NCBI RefSeq assembly: GCF_014649115.1
Contig: NZ_BMSK01000025.1
Span: forward strand, 69,393-122,345
DNA: 52,953 bases
Source of the DNA: Streptomyces eurythermus
GTDB taxonomy: Bacteria > Actinomycetota > Actinomycetes > Streptomycetales > Streptomycetaceae
Direction: 5' to 3'
Every line of letters begins with the position of its first letter. Position 1 is the first letter of the stretch. The notes below the pieces were generated by a model that worked only from the letters and a program-made list of their open reading frames with translations, made no database searches and was not told the DNA's origin. Both the position numbers and the translations under genes were made by a program. This document shows, piece after piece, positions 25,199-34,123 of this stretch.

Positions 25199-25634
25199 GG
25201 GGGAACTCCTCTTCGTGTCGGGGCCGGTGCGCGGTGCCGTTCAGCGAACACGCGGGGCGGGATGCCGCGGGGTTCGCAACGGTAGCGACGGACCGCGCGG
25301 CTCATTTGCCTCTCAGCGTCCCGGTTGTGGCCTGACCGTGCCCACCCGGCGGCGCGCGGGACGGCCGTTCGCAGGAGACCGGTCCGGCGGGCCACCGGCA
25401 GGTTTTTTCTGCCTCTGTTGTGCCTGGGACCGACGCCCGCGGGGTGTTTGGCTATTCCCAGAGAGCGAGAACCCGCAGGTCAGTGCCGGTACACAAGCCT
25501 GTCCTCGGGTAATGCCGCCCGGACGGGCGGCAGAACGGTACCGCCGGCTTCGGTCCTGCCTTCCGCAGAGGCACTCCCCCTTCGCCGCCGCCTCGCCCTC
25601 AGTCCTTGAGACCCATCCCTGAGTGGAGGCCAGC
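25199..25634. other. Divergent intergenic region between hydrolase and AraC gene
   Basis: About 435 bp with no supported gene. It must carry the leftward promoter for the hydrolase and the rightward promoter for the AraC-type regulator. Short frames on both strands lack ribosome sites and family features. A T-run near 25404-25410 breaks the GC-rich composition. Confidence 0.45.
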
Positions 25635-26690
25635 TTGAGCGTGGTGCTGACGACCGACTCCGTGCCGGATCAGGAGAAGGTGACGTACTGGAACGAGGTG
25701 TTGAGCAGAACGCTGGTCCCGATGACGGTGTCCCCTCGGGGCACCGGCCCGTTCGACGGCAGGATCGCCACCCACCGCATCGGGTATCTCCAGGTCTCGA
25801 CCGTGGAGGCCGACGCGAAACGCGTCAGCCGTACACCGGCGCTCATCACCCCGTCCTGTGAGGCGCTGGTGGCGGTGGGAGTGCAGATATCAGGCACGGC
25901 CACCTTCGCGCAGGGCGGCCGGACGACGGAGGTGAGTGAAGGGGACCTGGTGGTGTACGAGACGGGACGGCCGTACTCCTTCGACTACCCGCGGCGGTTC
26001 ACCACGCACGTCTTCCAGCTGCCCCGGCGCACCTTGTCCGTGCCCGACGGCGACATCCGCCGGATCGCGGGCAACGCCATCCACACCGGCGGCGGCGTCG
26101 GAGCGATGCTCTTCCTCTTCCTGTCCTCGCTGACCTCCATGGCCGGTGGCCACCCCCCGGTCATCGCACGCAGACTGGCCGATGTCTTCGTCGATCTGCT
26201 CAGCACCCTGATCACCGAACGGGCACACCCGTACGGCACGGAACCGGACACCGTTTCCGGCACCCTCCTGGTGCGCATCCGCGAGCACATCGACCGCAAC
26301 CTGGGGGACCCGGACCTGTCGCCGGAGAGCATCGCCCAGGCACACGGCATGTCGGTGCGCTACCTCCACCGGCTGTTCGAAGGCGAGGAGACCACCGTCT
26401 GCCGACTCATCCAGCGACGGCGCCTGGAGGAATGCAGCCGGGAACTGGCCCGCCGCGGCAGGGCGACCCCCAGTGTGTCGGCGGTCGCCCACCGGTGGGG
26501 CTTCAGCAGTCCCGCCCACTTCAGCCGGGTCTTCCGCGCCGCTTACGGCGTCCCCCCTCGCGAGTGGCGCGCGCTGCACACCGCCCCGGACCGGCTCCTC
26601 GCGGCTCCCGCCGGCCTGTCGACGACGCCATCGGCCCCGATGCCCGGCGGTCCGCGGCACCTCAGGTCCTCGCGGCTGGAGAGCAGGTGA
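25635..26690 (+). CDS. AraC-family transcriptional regulator
   Basis: A 351-residue regulator. Residues about 15-200 form the AraC_binding_2-type cupin sensor (QEKVTYWNEVLSRTLVPM, then SEGDLVVYETGRPYSFDYPRRFTTHVFQLPR). The last 110 residues are the double HTH_18 domain (LSPESIAQAHGMSVRYLHRLFEGEE and VAHRWGFSSPAHFSRVFRAAYGVPPREWR). TTG 25635 is preferred because GGAGG stands 5 nt upstream; GTG 25623 lies in the same frame. Its stop overlaps the start of the following esterase as GTGA, so the esterase is the evident target or partner gene. Confidence 0.88.
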   Translation: MSVVLTTDSVPDQEKVTYWNEVLSRTLVPMTVSPRGTGPFDGRIATHRIGYLQVSTVEADAKRVSRTPALITPSCEALVAVGVQISGTATFAQGGRTTEVSEGDLVVYETGRPYSFDYPRRFTTHVFQLPRRTLSVPDGDIRRIAGNAIHTGGGVGAMLFLFLSSLTSMAGGHPPVIARRLADVFVDLLSTLITERAHPYGTEPDTVSGTLLVRIREHIDRNLGDPDLSPESIAQAHGMSVRYLHRLFEGEETTVCRLIQRRRLEECSRELARRGRATPSVSAVAHRWGFSSPAHFSRVFRAAYGVPPREWRALHTAPDRLLAAPAGLSTTPSAPMPGGPRHLRSSRLESR

Positions 26691-27715
26691 GCGACCTTCC
26701 TCCCCCGTCACGTCCCCGCACCGTGCTGGACCGGCCCACCCGGGAGTTCGTGAACCAGGGCCCCGCCTCCCCGGCGTCGTACCGGCTCGAGCCGCGCTCC
26801 GGGCAGGCGGATCCCGTCCTCGACGAGGACGCCACGTCCACGGAGTGGTTCCTGCTGCCCGGCGGGCCCACCGGTCACGTACGGGTGGAGGTGGTCAGGC
26901 CCGCCGGCGGCAGGGTCGGGGCGATGCCCGTCGTCCTGTTCCTGCACGGCCTGGGCTGCGTCCTCGGGGACACCGGCACCCGTACCTCGCCCCGGACCCA
27001 TGTCGGGCGCCTGGTGCGCGCGTTCGCGCTCGGTACGGACGCGGCCGTCGTCCTCGTCGACTACGCGCCCGCTCCCGAGGCCGCGTATCCGGTCGCCGTC
27101 GAGCAGTGCTACGCCGTCGCGAGATGGCTCGGCGAACGGGGCGGGGACATCGGACTGGACGGAAGCCGGATAGCCGCCGTCGGTGATTCGGCCGGCGGCA
27201 ACCTGGTGGCGGCGCTGACCCTGCTCGCGAAGGAACGGGGTGGGATACGGCTGGTGCAGCAAGTGCTGCTGTGCCCCGTCACCGACGCCGATTTCGGCAC
27301 ATCCTCCTACCGGGAGTTCGCCGAGGGGTACTTCGTCGGCCGCGACACGATGCGGCGGTTCTGGGACCGGTACGTACCCGACGTCCAGCAGCGCGGTCTG
27401 GCCACCGTATCGCCTTTGCGGGCGACGCTGGAGCAGCTCGCGGGACTCCCGCCGGCCCTGGTGGTGACCAGTGAGGCCGACGTCGTCCGTGACGAGGGAG
27501 AGGCGTACTCGGCCAGGCTCCGCGCGGCGGGTGTGGAGGTGGTTTCGATGCGGTACCACGGCACGATCCACGGCTTCATGGTCCTCGACCGGCTCCGTGA
27601 CACGGAATCCGCCCGCGCCGCGCTCGTCCACACGCTCGACGTCGTCCACGTGGCCCTGCACACCCGCCGCGACCGGGCACCGGTCCCACCGCTGCGGCAG
27701 GCCTCCGATCGGTGA
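26687..27715 (+). CDS. Alpha/beta hydrolase (hormone-sensitive lipase family), coupled to AraC gene
   Basis: A 342-residue esterase and close paralogue of the gene at 17108-18079. The nucleophile is S168 in GDSAGG, the acid is in SEADVVRDEG and the His in GTIHGF. The oxyanion motif reads HGLGC at 87-91 instead of HGGG, with bulky Leu at the second Gly. The GTG start (26687) overlaps the AraC stop, so the two are translated together. An upstream ATG in the same frame gives only non-homologous sequence. Substrate unknown; regulation by the AraC protein is inferred. Confidence 0.88.
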   Translation: MSDLPPPSRPRTVLDRPTREFVNQGPASPASYRLEPRSGQADPVLDEDATSTEWFLLPGGPTGHVRVEVVRPAGGRVGAMPVVLFLHGLGCVLGDTGTRTSPRTHVGRLVRAFALGTDAAVVLVDYAPAPEAAYPVAVEQCYAVARWLGERGGDIGLDGSRIAAVGDSAGGNLVAALTLLAKERGGIRLVQQVLLCPVTDADFGTSSYREFAEGYFVGRDTMRRFWDRYVPDVQQRGLATVSPLRATLEQLAGLPPALVVTSEADVVRDEGEAYSARLRAAGVEVVSMRYHGTIHGFMVLDRLRDTESARAALVHTLDVVHVALHTRRDRAPVPPLRQASDR

Positions 27716-27738
27716 CGCCCGGTCACCGATCGGAGGCC
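27700..27738. terminator. Bidirectional terminator between convergent hydrolase genes
   Basis: A perfect 17-bp stem (27700-27716 with 27722-27738) with a 5-nt loop. The stop codon of the rightward esterase lies inside the left arm, and the stop of the leftward hydrolase is 9 bp beyond the right arm. It serves both genes. Confidence 0.85.
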
Positions 27739-27746
27739 GGTGCGGC

Positions 27747-28583
27747 TTACTTCCGCAGGAAGGCCAGGAGGGCCTCGTTGACCTCTTCCGCGTGGGTCCA
27801 CAGCAGTCCGTGCGGGGCGCCCTCGATCTCGACGTAGTCGGCGGAGGGCAGCGCCTTGTGGAAGGGGCGGGCGGTGCCCTCGGCGGGCAGGATGCGGTCG
27901 GCCGTGCCGTGCAGGATGAGCGCCGGCACGTCGATGGCGGGGATGTCGGCGCGGAAGTCGGTGTACCAGGTCGACGGCGCGGCGGAGGCGGCGAAGGAGC
28001 CGCCGCCGGCGGCGACGTTCCAGCTGTTGCGGACGGCCTCCTCGCTGATCCGGGTGCCGAGGTTCTCGTCGAGGTTGTAGAAGTCCTGGTAGAAGGCGGT
28101 GTAGTAGGCGTAGCGGTCGGCCTTCACCGCGGCGACGACTCCGTCGAAGAACTCCTTCGGGGCGACGCCGTCGGGGTTGTCGTCGGTCTTGAGCAGGCAG
28201 GGCTCCAGCGAGGCCAGGAAGGCGACCTTGGCGACGCGGGCGGAGCCGTACGTGGACACGTAGCGGGCGACCTCCCCGGTGCCCATGGAGAAGCCGACGA
28301 GGACGGCGTCGTTCAGGTCGAGGGTCTCCAGCACGGTGTGCAGGTCGGCCGCGAAGGTGTCGTAGTCGTAGCCGGTCGTCGGCTGCGAAGACTGCCCGAA
28401 ACCGCGGCGGTCGTAGGTGATCACCCGGTAGCCGGCTTCCAGGAGGGCGGCGCTCTGCCGTTCCCAGGAGTGCCCGTCGAGCGGGAAGCCGTGGATGAGG
28501 ACGACCGGCTGCCCGGTGCCGTGGTCCTCGTAGTAGAGGTCGACGGTGGTGGAGTTCTCCTGGCCCACGGTGATGAACGGCAT
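27747..28583 (-). CDS. Alpha/beta hydrolase of the non-haem chloroperoxidase type
   Basis: A 278-residue protein starting MPFITVGQENSTTVDLYYEDHG, the usual opening of cofactor-free haloperoxidase/esterase proteins. The oxyanion strand is VVLIHGFPLDGHSWE, the nucleophile Ser is in VGFSMGTGEVARY, the acid in HGTADRILP and the His in GAPHGLLWTH. These enzymes act mainly as esterases; halogenation in vitro is a side reaction with peracids. ATG 28583 fits family length; the frame upstream is not homologous. Convergent with the esterase. Confidence 0.9.
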   Translation of the reverse strand: MPFITVGQENSTTVDLYYEDHGTGQPVVLIHGFPLDGHSWERQSAALLEAGYRVITYDRRGFGQSSQPTTGYDYDTFAADLHTVLETLDLNDAVLVGFSMGTGEVARYVSTYGSARVAKVAFLASLEPCLLKTDDNPDGVAPKEFFDGVVAAVKADRYAYYTAFYQDFYNLDENLGTRISEEAVRNSWNVAAGGGSFAASAAPSTWYTDFRADIPAIDVPALILHGTADRILPAEGTARPFHKALPSADYVEIEGAPHGLLWTHAEEVNEALLAFLRK

Positions 28584-28733
28584 GCGCTGGTACCTCGTTT
28601 CCGAATGTCTTTCAGGGAACTCCGTGACGCTATGCCGGACACGGCACCCCGGTTTGCCGCGCAGCGCACCGCTTGTTGACCACGGGCGCAACGGCGGCCG
28701 GCACCATGCCGTCGGAGCGCCGGGTGAGGGCGG

Positions 28734-29885
28734 TCAGTAGCCGGGTCTCGGGGACGGGCGGCGCCACGGCTGGGCGATCGGAGGCGTGACAGTCCGCCAC
28801 CACGGCTCGCCGGGCAGCTTCCCCGCGGCCTCGAACGGCTCGCCCGGGCGGGGGAATGCCACCGCCTGGCCGGCCTCCTCGGCCTCGTACTTCGTCCACT
28901 CCCCCGGCTCCGCCCAGGCATGCGGGGCCAGGTTGAAGGTCGCCCAGTGGATGGGCAGCAGCACGCCGTGCGGCGTCCCGCCCTGGAGGTCGAGGTGGGC
29001 GCGCAGGCCCTCCTGCGGCGTCATGTGAATGTCGGTCCAGAACTCGCTGTAGGCACCGATCTGGATCATCGTGGCGTCGAACGGGCCGTGCGCGGCGCCG
29101 ATCTCCCGGAAGCCGTCGAAGTAGCCGGTGTCACCACTGTGGTAGATCCGGTGCTCCTCGCCGGCGACGACCCAGGACGCCCAGAGGGTGTGCTGGGTGT
29201 TGCGCAGGCCCCGGCCGCAGAAGTGGCGGGCCGGGGTGGCGGTGAGGGTGAGTCCGCCGATCCGGGTGGACTCGTGCCAGTCCAGTTCGCGCAGCCGGTC
29301 CGGGGCGACGCCCCAGCGCTCCAGGTGGGCGCCGACGCCGAGCGGCACGGCGAACAGGGTGTCGGTGCCGGCCAGCGCCTTGACGGTGGGCAGGTCCAGG
29401 TGGTCGTAGTGATCGTGCGAGATGACGACGACGTCGACCGGGCCGAGCGCGGCCAGGGGCAGCGGGGCCGGATGCAGCCGCTTGGGGCCGGCGAAGGGGA
29501 ACGGGGAGCAGCGCTCGCCCCAGACGGGGTCGAACAGCACGCGGTGGCCGTCGATCTCGGCGAGCACGCTGGAGTGGCCCATCCAGGTCAGCCGCAGTCC
29601 GGTGGCGGGCGGCTCGGCCAGGTCGGCGTAGGTGGTGGGGTGCACCGGGAGGGTGCCGTGGGGCGAGCGCAGCGGCCGGGTGTCCTTGTCCAGGAACACC
29701 TTGGCGAGGTCCAGTGCCGAGGCGCTGGGCCGGGTGCGGGCTGGGCCGCCGGGGTTCTGGAAGACACCGTCCTTGAAGTGCGGCGAGCGGCGGATGCGCG
29801 CCAGGCGGGCGCCGCCCGGTTCCGCTCCGAACGCGGCGGGCCGCAGGGCACGCGGCCCGGAGCCCGGAGAACGCAAACCGGTCAC
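28734..29885 (-). CDS. Metallo-beta-lactamase-fold hydrolase, NAPE-PLD/UlaG-like
   Basis: A 383-residue MBL-fold protein. The zinc motif is H157-D-H-Y-D161-H162, preceded by WMGHSSVLAEIDGHRVLFDPVW, which is diagnostic for the UlaG/N-acylphosphatidylethanolamine phospholipase D-like branch. GDTGYFDGF and LPIHWATFNLA supply later ligands. Members cleave phosphodiester or lactone substrates. The N terminus (residues 1-90) includes GVFQNPGGP, also typical of this branch, and shows no signal peptide. The GTG start has GGGAGG upstream. It is 150 bp from the chloroperoxidase-like gene. Confidence 0.87.
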   Translation of the reverse strand: MTGLRSPGSGPRALRPAAFGAEPGGARLARIRRSPHFKDGVFQNPGGPARTRPSASALDLAKVFLDKDTRPLRSPHGTLPVHPTTYADLAEPPATGLRLTWMGHSSVLAEIDGHRVLFDPVWGERCSPFPFAGPKRLHPAPLPLAALGPVDVVVISHDHYDHLDLPTVKALAGTDTLFAVPLGVGAHLERWGVAPDRLRELDWHESTRIGGLTLTATPARHFCGRGLRNTQHTLWASWVVAGEEHRIYHSGDTGYFDGFREIGAAHGPFDATMIQIGAYSEFWTDIHMTPQEGLRAHLDLQGGTPHGVLLPIHWATFNLAPHAWAEPGEWTKYEAEEAGQAVAFPRPGEPFEAAGKLPGEPWWRTVTPPIAQPWRRPSPRPGY

Positions 29886-30054
29886 GGTACCTCCCGGTGG
29901 AATGGGGTGAGGCCCTCCATTATGGTCGGCACCTCCGACAGCCCGGGCAGGGCGGGGTCCCTCTCTCGCAGAGGGCCCGTCGGCGACGGTCGCAGCGGCT
30001 GCCGCGAACGGCGCTTGTCACGGCGGACGTTGCTGGGGCGGCAAGAGACGCGGG

Positions 30055-30094
30055 CCGCGTCCTGGGCCGCCCGTACGGGCAGTCCAGGACGCGG
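30055..30094 (-). terminator. Hairpin terminator after the SGNH hydrolase gene
   Basis: An 11-bp perfect stem (30055-30065 with 30084-30094), with a nested GCCCGTACGGGC inside its loop, lies 9 bp past the stop of the leftward SGNH gene. Confidence 0.7.
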
Positions 30095-30103
30095 TCGGCG
30101 GCG

Positions 30104-30922
30104 TCAGGCCACGGACGCGATGCGCATCTTGATGTCGTCCGGCGAGAGCGTGCCCTTGGCGGTCACATGGTCGCCGGAGGACTCGCCGCGCAGCCGGCGT
30201 CCGATCCAGGGCACGAGGAACTCGCGCGCCCAGTGGACGTCGTCGCGGCGGACCTCCAGGGTGCCCCGGGGCGGCAGCGGCGGCCACGGCTGCTCGGGGT
30301 CGGCCGGTACGTCGAGGCCGAGGACCTGTCCGGCCCGCAGCGCCACGCGCGTGTGTCCCTCGGGCGACAGGTGCAGACGGTCGCTGTCCCAGGCCCGGCG
30401 GTCCTGTACCGACTTCAGGGACCACAGGTCGAGCACGGGGCAGCCGTAGCGGTCGGCGATGGCACGGACGTGCCCGTTGTACGTGGCGATCTTGCCGCGC
30501 AGGTGCTTGAGCACGGGCACGCCACGGGTGTCGAAGCCGGTCGTCACCATCACCGTGCCGGCGACCGCGGTCAGCCGGGCCACGGCCCGTTCGAAGCGCT
30601 CGGCCACCTCGTCGGGGTCGGTGCCCGGACGGATGATGTCGTTGCCCCCGGCGCAGAAGGAGACCAGGTCGGGTGCCAGCTCGACGGCCTGCGGGAGCTG
30701 GTCGGCCACGATCTGGTCGAGCAGCTTCCCGCGCACGGCGAGGTTGGTGTACTGGAAGTCGCCCTCGGGACGCCGGTCGGCGAGCAGCACCGCGAACCGG
30801 TCGGCCCAGCCGACGAACGCCCCGTCGGGCCCGGGGTCGCCGACGCCCTCGGTGAAGCTGTCCCCCACCGCCACGTACGACCCGATCACTGATCTGCTGT
30901 CACTCTTCGAATCGTCTGCCAC
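30104..30922 (-). CDS. SGNH/GDSL-family hydrolase
   Basis: A 272-residue SGNH esterase. Block I is GDSFTEGVGDP (nucleophile S22), block III is CAGGNDI and block V is DRLHLSPEGH, which supplies the catalytic Asp and His. There is no signal peptide, so it acts in the cytosol. It probably removes acyl groups from an ester; the substrate is unknown. The 143 bp beyond its start separate it from the alpha-galactosidase stop and contain an AT-rich patch. Confidence 0.92.
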   Translation of the reverse strand: MADDSKSDSRSVIGSYVAVGDSFTEGVGDPGPDGAFVGWADRFAVLLADRRPEGDFQYTNLAVRGKLLDQIVADQLPQAVELAPDLVSFCAGGNDIIRPGTDPDEVAERFERAVARLTAVAGTVMVTTGFDTRGVPVLKHLRGKIATYNGHVRAIADRYGCPVLDLWSLKSVQDRRAWDSDRLHLSPEGHTRVALRAGQVLGLDVPADPEQPWPPLPPRGTLEVRRDDVHWAREFLVPWIGRRLRGESSGDHVTAKGTLSPDDIKMRIASVA

Positions 30923-31065
30923 GTCGGACCATGATTCACCTTCGGATGTGACCTACGCGACCGTAGGCAGGGGTTGACTAACGGTGAGATGAGCCACTCT
31001 TAAAGACTTTGCAATACAGGAATAAAGGAGGCTTGAACCGATGGCTTCGGTTTTCTCCGGGTGCT

Positions 31066-33138
31066 TCATACGCGGCGCAACCGGAGGACCGTCGCGTCCA
31101 AGTCGCCCTTGAGCCCGGTGCGCAGCCCGTGGTGCAGCAGGACCGCCCCCCGGTGCACTTTGCCCGTTTCGCGGCATTCGTACGATGCCGTCGGGTCGAG
31201 TTCGCGCAGCCGTACCGCCGGCACCGGCTCGCCGTAGTGCTGCGCCTGGAGCCAGGCGAGGACGACGGTCTCCGCGCCCCGGAGGTACTGGACGGCGCTC
31301 AGGCCGCCCGTCGGGGGCCGCAGCCGGTACAGCTCGCCGTGCTGCACGAGCGGCCGGATCTCCTTGTAGAGTTCCACCCACCGCCGGGCCTCGGCCCGTT
31401 CCTCCGGGCTCCACCGGGTGAGGTCGCCGCCGACCCCGAGCACGCCCGCCATGGCGCTGACGAACCGGAAGCGCAGCGAGCTGGCCCGCCCGTTGAGCTG
31501 GGTGTTGGGGCTGTCGGTGACCCAGGCCGCCATCACGCGCGCGGGATGGAGCTGGGTGAAGCCGTGCTGGATGGCGAGCCGGTCCAGCGGGTCGGTGTTG
31601 TCGGAGGTCCACACCTGGTCGGTGCGGCCGAGCACCCCGAGGTCGATCCGGCCGCCGCCGCCCGAGCAGGACTCGAAGGCGACCCGCGGGTGGGCGGCCC
31701 GCAGCCGGTCCAGCAGGGCGTACAGGGCGCGCACATGGTCCACCCACAGGCGCTGCGGGTAGGGCTCCCCAGGCCAGCCGGCGTCGGTGAAGCAGCGGTT
31801 GAAGTCCCACTTCACGTAGTCGATCGGGGCGCTGGAGAGCAGGGTGTCCAATTGCTCCCGGAGGTACTCCTGGACATCCTCGCGGGCGAGGTTGAGGACG
31901 AGCTGGTTGCGCAGTTCCGTGCGCGTGCGGCCGGGGTGGTGCTGCACCCAGTCGGGGTGGGCGCGGTACAGCTCGCTGTCCGGGTTGACCATCTCGGGTT
32001 CGACCCAGATCCCGAACCGCATGCCGAGCGCGTGCACGTGGTCGGCGAGGGGCTTCAGGCCGCGCGGGAAGCGGTCCGGGCTGGGCGTCCAGTCGCCGAG
32101 GCCGGCGCGGTCGCTGGTGCGGGCGCCGAACCAGCCGTCGTCCACGACGAACAGCTCGACGCCGATCTCGGCGGCCCGGCGGGCGAGGGCGGCCTGCTGC
32201 TCCTCGGAGATGTCGAAGTACGTCGCCTCCCAGGAGTTGAACAGCACGGGCCGGTCCCGTTCGGCGTCCGGGATGACGTGGGCACGCTGGTAGGCGTGCC
32301 AGGCGCGGCTCGCGCCCCCGAAGCCGCCGTCGCTCCACAGGCCCGCGAAGACCGGGGTGGTGTACGACTCCCCGGGCGCCAGGAGCAGCAGGCCCGAGTC
32401 GTCGTGTCCGGCGCCGCCGGTGATCTGCACGCGCGCGTCCGGGAGTTGGGCGACCGTGATGCGCCAGGAGCCGGACCAGCCGAGCGCGCAGCCGTAGACC
32501 TCGCCGCGCTCCTCGGTGGCGTCGGTGTCGAGGGCGACCCAGGGCAGGTGCTGGTGTCCGGTGTGGCCGCGGCGGCTGCCGATGACCTTCTCGCCGTAGG
32601 TGAGGGGGGCGGTGGTCAGCCGGGACTCGGCGGCCCACCGGCCGTGCAGCTGGGACAGCCGCCAGCCCTCGCGGTCGGGCAGCGTCCAGGTGGCCGCGTC
32701 GGCGCGCAGCAGTTCCACGGGCTCGGGACCGCCGTTGGCGACGGTCGCCCAGCGCTCGACCACGTCGCCGCGCATCCGGTAGTGCAGCGTGACGCCCAGG
32801 CCGTCGTCGTCGAACCGCAGTCGCAGGGTGCCGTCCGCCACGTCGTACGCCACGAAGCGCCACTCGGTGCCGCGCCGCAGGCCGGTGCGCACGGACAGGG
32901 CGGGGCGGACGAAGCGGGGGCCGCCCTCGACGGGGTACTCCTCGCGGCCGTCGAGCGGGGACTCGAAGGGCCAGGGGCCGGGCAGCGGGCGCTTCGCCAG
33001 TTCCTCGGCGTCGGCGAGCGCGATCGGCGGCCCCCAGTGCAGGTGGAGCAGTTCGTCCGCGTCGGTGAGATGCAGGGCGTAGCCGCTGCCGGGGCCCGAC
33101 AGCAGCCACGTACGACCGTTTTCGGCGATGTCCACCAT
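31066..33138 (-). CDS. Alpha-galactosidase, glycoside hydrolase family 36
   Basis: A 690-residue GH36 enzyme that releases terminal alpha-galactose from oligosaccharides such as melibiose or raffinose. The N-terminal beta-sandwich spans about 1-300. The catalytic barrel begins at FNSWEATYFD (300-309), the nucleophile is D445 in KWDFNR, CSGGGGR (491-497) binds substrate and the acid/base is D513 in SDNTD. No signal peptide is seen, so it is intracellular and needs sugar import. It diverges from the phosphatase gene across 173 bp in which TGTTGA appears twice on the leftward strand about 19 bp apart, possible repressor half-sites. Confidence 0.95.
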   Translation of the reverse strand: MVDIAENGRTWLLSGPGSGYALHLTDADELLHLHWGPPIALADAEELAKRPLPGPWPFESPLDGREEYPVEGGPRFVRPALSVRTGLRRGTEWRFVAYDVADGTLRLRFDDDGLGVTLHYRMRGDVVERWATVANGGPEPVELLRADAATWTLPDREGWRLSQLHGRWAAESRLTTAPLTYGEKVIGSRRGHTGHQHLPWVALDTDATEERGEVYGCALGWSGSWRITVAQLPDARVQITGGAGHDDSGLLLLAPGESYTTPVFAGLWSDGGFGGASRAWHAYQRAHVIPDAERDRPVLFNSWEATYFDISEEQQAALARRAAEIGVELFVVDDGWFGARTSDRAGLGDWTPSPDRFPRGLKPLADHVHALGMRFGIWVEPEMVNPDSELYRAHPDWVQHHPGRTRTELRNQLVLNLAREDVQEYLREQLDTLLSSAPIDYVKWDFNRCFTDAGWPGEPYPQRLWVDHVRALYALLDRLRAAHPRVAFESCSGGGGRIDLGVLGRTDQVWTSDNTDPLDRLAIQHGFTQLHPARVMAAWVTDSPNTQLNGRASSLRFRFVSAMAGVLGVGGDLTRWSPEERAEARRWVELYKEIRPLVQHGELYRLRPPTGGLSAVQYLRGAETVVLAWLQAQHYGEPVPAVRLRELDPTASYECRETGKVHRGAVLLHHGLRTGLKGDLDATVLRLRRV

Positions 33139-33311
33139 CGAGACCTCACAGGGGTCAACAGTTCCGCGCAGGTCTCAACATCATCGAGGGCTTCGGGGCT
33201 GCCTGACAATGCCTGTGGATAACTCATTGCCCGAGGAAATCGATGCCGTATGGTCGGTCTCAGTGCCCGCCGGCGAGCCGCGACGGCGGGGAACGACCGG
33301 GAGGAGCCCCC

Positions 33312-34109
33312 GTGACGCAGCAGGTCCCGTCGACCGAGCCGGAGCTGGCAGGAGTGCGCAATTTCCGTGACGTGGGCGGGCTGCCGACCGTGGACGGGCG
33401 GCGCGTGCGCCACGGAGTGCTGTTCCGCAGCGGGCACCTCGCGCACGCGACCGAGGAGGACGCGGCCTTCCTCGCCTCCCTGGGGCTGCACACGGTCTTC
33501 GACTTCCGCAACGCGGCCGACCAGAAGCTGGAGGGCCCCGATGTCGAGCTGCCCGGCGTGCGCAATGTGAACCTGCCGCTGAGCGACCCGGCGGACGGCG
33601 CCGAGTTCTGGAAGATGGTCCGCGACGGCGACCTCGACCAGCTGCGCGCGATCCTCTCCGACGGCAAGGGGGCGGCCCGGATGATCGCTTCCTACCGGTC
33701 GATGGTCAAGCACCGCACCGCCGAGCACTCCCGGGTGCTGCACGCCCTCGCCGACGACAGCGTCCCCGCGCTGATGCACTGCGCGGCCGGAAAGGACCGC
33801 GCGGGCGTGTCCGTCGCCGTCACGCTGCTCGCGCTGGGCGTGGAGCGCGAGGCGATCGTGGCCGACTATCTGGAGTCCGGCGCCAAGCACCGCCGCTACA
33901 AGGTCCGGCGCAGCGGCAGCGCGGAGACGGCGTACACGCCGGAGGTGATGGAGCTGCTGGACCCGCTCTTCGACGCTCGCGCGGAGTATCTCCAGGCCGC
34001 GTTCGCGAGCATCGAGGACACCTGGGGCGACGTCGACACCTATCTGACCCAGGGCCTGAAGTTCGCTCCCGAGGCGCGTGAGCGGCTGCGCGAACGCCTG
34101 CTGGACTGA
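33312..34109 (+). CDS. Tyrosine/serine protein phosphatase (PtpB-like)
   Basis: A 265-residue phosphatase. The phosphate loop is HCAAGKDRAG at 156-165 with nucleophile C157. The N terminus GVRNFRDVGGLPTVDGRRVRHGVLFRSGHL is typical of the PtpB-like family of atypical phosphatases that act on phosphotyrosine and phosphoinositides. The final Thr of the usual GKDRTG loop is Ala here. GGGAGGAG lies before the GTG start at 33312; the frame upstream is not homologous. Convergent with the 40-residue membrane protein gene, 14 bp between the stops. Confidence 0.9.
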   Translation: MTQQVPSTEPELAGVRNFRDVGGLPTVDGRRVRHGVLFRSGHLAHATEEDAAFLASLGLHTVFDFRNAADQKLEGPDVELPGVRNVNLPLSDPADGAEFWKMVRDGDLDQLRAILSDGKGAARMIASYRSMVKHRTAEHSRVLHALADDSVPALMHCAAGKDRAGVSVAVTLLALGVEREAIVADYLESGAKHRRYKVRRSGSAETAYTPEVMELLDPLFDARAEYLQAAFASIEDTWGDVDTYLTQGLKFAPEARERLRERLLD

Positions 34110-34123
34110 GGCGGGCGGGGCGG

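Noticed and set aside
33157..33181. TGTTGA direct repeats before the alpha-galactosidase as a defined operator
   Set aside because: Only two hexamers and no symmetry; kept as a remark, not enough for a regulatory feature.
31009..33222. A 737-codon plus-strand frame opposite the alpha-galactosidase
   Set aside because: Antisense shadow; the minus frame carries all GH36 catalytic motifs.
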